Shown in pieces: positions 61,772 through 64,000 of a stretch of DNA of 64,000 nucleotides. Numbering within the stretch: position 1 is the first letter of the stretch; every line of letters begins with the position of its first letter. The stretch is from an uncultured Lachnospiraceae bacterium. GTDB taxonomy: Bacteria; Bacillota; Clostridia; Lachnospirales; Lachnospiraceae. The notes under the pieces were generated by a model. The model did not search any database, was not told the origin of the DNA, and worked only from the letters and a program-made list of their open reading frames with translations. The translations under genes and the position numbers were made by a program. The stretch is from contig CAKRIL010000016.1 in assembly GCA_934343915.1 (NCBI GenBank), positions 8,223-72,222 of the forward strand, written 5' to 3'.

Positions 61772-62260
61772 ATGGCAGATAAGAAAATAGTCATGACTTA
61801 CGAGGGAATGAAAAAGCTTCAGGATGAATTACAGGATCTGAAGGTAGTAAGACGTAAGGATGTAGCAAAGAAGCTTCAGGAAGCAAGAGAGCAGGGAGAC
61901 TTATCCGAGAACGCAGAGTACGATGCAGCCAAGGATGAGCAGCGCGATATTGAGGCAAGAATAGATGAGTTAGAGGCAATCTTAAAGAATGTAGAGGTTG
62001 TTGCAGGCGAGGATGTTGATGCAGACAAGATAAGCATTGGCTGTACGGTTGAGCTTCTTGACATTGAGTTCGATGAGACCTTGGAGTACAAGATTGTAGG
62101 TTCAACAGAGGCTAAGAGCCTTGAGGGTCTCATTTCCAACGAATCCCCTCTCGGAAAGGCACTCATGGGTGCAAAAATAGGCGACGAGGTTAAGGTTGAG
62201 GCTCCTGCCGGAGACATCAGCTACAAGATTCTCTCAATCAGAAGATCAGAGAACAACTAA
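61772..62260 (+). CDS. greA: Transcription elongation factor GreA
   Basis: From ATG 61772 the protein has 162 residues, the usual size. The N-terminal coiled coil shows LQDLKVVRRKDVAKKLQEAR-EQGDLSENAEYDAAKD, with the acidic tip residues that promote RNA cleavage in backtracked polymerase. The C-terminal FKBP-like domain shows VELLDIEFDETLEYKIVGSTEA. An in-frame ATG at 61736 has no ribosome site. The lysS gene follows after 25 bases. Confidence 0.95.
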   Translation: MADKKIVMTYEGMKKLQDELQDLKVVRRKDVAKKLQEAREQGDLSENAEYDAAKDEQRDIEARIDELEAILKNVEVVAGEDVDADKISIGCTVELLDIEFDETLEYKIVGSTEAKSLEGLISNESPLGKALMGAKIGDEVKVEAPAGDISYKILSIRRSENN

Positions 62261-62285
62261 AAGCAGATAACAGGAGATTTTATAA

Positions 62286-63905
62286 ATGGCAGAGAATAAC
62301 ACACAGGCTAAGGAGAATATTTCCAGCCAGAATGTTAATGAACTTATAAGAATAAGAAAGGAGAAGCTTGCCGCATTACAGGAAGCGGGAAGAGATCCTT
62401 TCACAATTACGAAGTATAATCAGACTCATCATACTGATGAGGTTAAGCACCTCTACAATAAGCATGAGGCAGAGCTTCTCGCAGGAAGAGTAAGACCTTC
62501 AACAGAGGGACTTGATGAGCAGCAGGCAAAGGAGCTGCTTAACGAGGACTACAACGAGAGAAGAGCTATTATGGACGCAAGCCCTATTGAAGTATCCATT
62601 GCAGGACGTATGATGTTCAAGCGTGTTATGGGTAAGGCTTCATTCTGCAACATCGCAGACCTGAAGGGAAATATTCAGGTATATGTTGCTAAGGATGCCG
62701 TTGGTGAGGAGACTTACGCAGACTTTAAGAAGTCCGATATAGGTGATATCTTCGGTATCAAGGGTTATATCTTCAGAACTAAGACTGACGAGATTTCAAT
62801 TCATGCAGAAGAGGTCACACTTCTTTCCAAGTCACTTCAGGTGCTTCCGGAGAAGTTCCACGGAATTACCGACACTGATACAAGATATCGTCAGAGATAC
62901 GTCGACCTCATAATGAATCCGGATGTTAAGGACACATTCGTAAAGCGTTCCAAGGTAATCAGTACGGTTCGCCGTTACCTCGACGCTCAGGGCTTCATGG
63001 AGGTTGAGACTCCTATGCTTGTTGCCAATGCAGGTGGTGCTGCCGCAAGACCTTTCGAGACACATTTTAATGCACTTGATGAGGATCTCAAGCTTCGTAT
63101 TTCACTTGAGTTATATTTAAAGAGATTAATCGTAGGCGGAATGGAGCGCGTATATGAAATCGGACGTGTATTCCGCAACGAGGGACTTGATACAAGACAT
63201 AATCCTGAGTTCACACTTATGGAGTTATATCAGGCATATACAGACTACCACGGCATGATGGATCTCACAGAGAACCTCTACCGCTATGTAGCCAAGGAGG
63301 TAACAGGCTCTGAGCTTCTCACCTACGGTGAGAACGTTATGGATCTCTCCAAGCCTTTTGAGAGAATCACAATGGTTGACGCGGTTAAGAAGTACTCGGG
63401 TGTCGATTTTAACGAGATTCACACTCTTGAGGAAGCAAGAGCCGCTGCAAAGGAAAAGAATGTAGCATTCGAGGAGCGTCACAAGAAGGGCGACATCCTT
63501 AATCTCTTCTTCGAGGAGTTCGTAGAGGAGCACTTAATCCAGCCTACATTCGTTATGGATCATCCGATTGAGATTTCTCCGCTCACCAAGAAGAAGCCTG
63601 AGAACCCTGAGTATGTTGAGCGCTTCGAGTTCTTCATGAACGGCTGGGAGATGGCTAACGCTTACTCCGAGCTCAATGATCCTATCGACCAGAGAGCACG
63701 TTTTGCGGCACAGGAGGAGCTCTTCGCAGCCGGAGATGACGAGGCTAACCACACGGATGAGGACTTCTTAAATGCCCTCAGCATCGGTATGCCACCTACG
63801 GGCGGAATCGGCTTCGGAATCGACCGAATGGTTATGATGATGACGAACAGCCCTGCTATCAGGGATGTGCTTCTCTTCCCGACGATGAAGAGCTTGGATA
63901 AATAA
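62286..63905 (+). CDS. lysS: Lysyl-tRNA synthetase, class II
   Basis: The 539-residue class II synthetase has an N-terminal OB-fold anticodon domain (SIAGRMMFKRVMGKASFCNIADLKG). The three class II motifs are motif 1 GFMEVETPMLVANAGGA, motif 2 FRNEGLDTRHNPEFTLMELYQ, and motif 3 GIGFGIDRMVMMMTN. It is longer than most by a charged insert of about 30 residues (about 60-95) before the OB-fold. The greA-lysS order is common in Firmicutes. A CAGGAG site precedes the ATG. The last 95 bases of the window, after the stop, show nothing recognisable. Confidence 0.97.
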   Translation: MAENNTQAKENISSQNVNELIRIRKEKLAALQEAGRDPFTITKYNQTHHTDEVKHLYNKHEAELLAGRVRPSTEGLDEQQAKELLNEDYNERRAIMDASPIEVSIAGRMMFKRVMGKASFCNIADLKGNIQVYVAKDAVGEETYADFKKSDIGDIFGIKGYIFRTKTDEISIHAEEVTLLSKSLQVLPEKFHGITDTDTRYRQRYVDLIMNPDVKDTFVKRSKVISTVRRYLDAQGFMEVETPMLVANAGGAAARPFETHFNALDEDLKLRISLELYLKRLIVGGMERVYEIGRVFRNEGLDTRHNPEFTLMELYQAYTDYHGMMDLTENLYRYVAKEVTGSELLTYGENVMDLSKPFERITMVDAVKKYSGVDFNEIHTLEEARAAAKEKNVAFEERHKKGDILNLFFEEFVEEHLIQPTFVMDHPIEISPLTKKKPENPEYVERFEFFMNGWEMANAYSELNDPIDQRARFAAQEELFAAGDDEANHTDEDFLNALSIGMPPTGGIGFGIDRMVMMMTNSPAIRDVLLFPTMKSLDK

Positions 63906-64000
63906 ACCTAGTGTTTATGCGGGATTGAGGCATTTGAGTACGTCAAAGGACGCATTAAAAGACGTATTTTGGCATAGTCATTTACATCAGTATGAAAGAG

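Noticed and set aside
63906..64000. Short repeats GACGCATTAAAAGACGTATTTT after lysS as a terminator
   Set aside because: Pairing is too short and imperfect, and the window ends before the context can be judged.

Overview
This window reads as chromosomal DNA from an anaerobic Clostridia-type Firmicute, most likely family Lachnospiraceae. The evidence is a strictly anaerobic enzyme set (one-chain pyruvate:ferredoxin oxidoreductase, iron-sulfur two-subunit L-serine dehydratase, hexameric glutamate dehydrogenase), the hprK-murB-rapZ-whiA-HPr-like regulatory cluster, DUF1846 and DUF6145 proteins, strong AGGAGG ribosome sites and AT-rich gaps. Genus is not decided. No rRNA, tRNA, CRISPR array, prophage or intact insertion sequence was seen.

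Layout. 1-1.9 kb: xpt and a xanthine permease cut by the left edge, minus strand. 2.0-5.3 kb: plsC overlapping a P-type ATPase. 5.4-8.4 kb: a DUF11 protein without a signal peptide, a tandem palindromic repeat, and a membrane-anchored GH5 endoglucanase. 8.5-10.7 kb: a GntR/YtrA regulator and its membrane partner. 10.8-17.3 kb: HD hydrolase, PFOR and L-serine dehydratase. 17.5-20.0 kb: MBOAT acyltransferase and SGNH partner for surface acylation. 20.2-24.9 kb: gdhA, a ClC transporter and an OLD-type ATPase/TOPRIM protein. 24.9-31.7 kb: SpoVB-like flippase, YhaO/YhaN (SbcD/SbcC-like) pair and a duplicated CmpB-family membrane protein. 32-34 kb: DUF308, GNAT and MerR genes. 34.2-37.7 kb: pyrG and DUF1846 on the minus strand. 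38.4-52.3 kb: ftsH, a coiled-coil protein, uvrC, hprK, murB, rapZ, whiA, a Crh-like HPr, dnaE and pfkA. 52.3-57.1 kb: a SpoU methyltransferase, SleB-type wall hydrolase, NfeD/SPFH pair, a small FakA-like domain and TraX. 57.2-63.9 kb: argF, a small membrane protein, birA, DUF6145, coaX, dusB, greA and lysS.

How the genes work together. PFOR, serine dehydratase, glutamate dehydrogenase and phosphofructokinase form a fermentative core. HprK and an HPr paralogue with Glu at the phospho-His position suggest Ser46-based catabolite signalling. The MBOAT/SGNH locus and the wall hydrolase both carry GTAACA repeats with helical phasing, suggesting a shared OmpR-type regulator.

The most unusual content is non-coding. 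Five intergenic copies of one structured element lie at 8548-8870, 14985-15205 (minus), 15366-15600, 37716-37831 (minus, deleted) and 37938-38232. They share a conserved core, two internal hairpins whose stem sequences differ but keep pairing, GGA in every hairpin loop, and outer arms that differ completely between copies yet pair within each copy. I know of no name for this family. One copy sits between the gntR promoter/operator and its gene. Other palindromic elements occur at 6300, 31.73 and 34.07 kb. Clear regulatory sites include tandem ArgR boxes before argF, a 19-bp-spacer MerR promoter and a YtrA-type operator.
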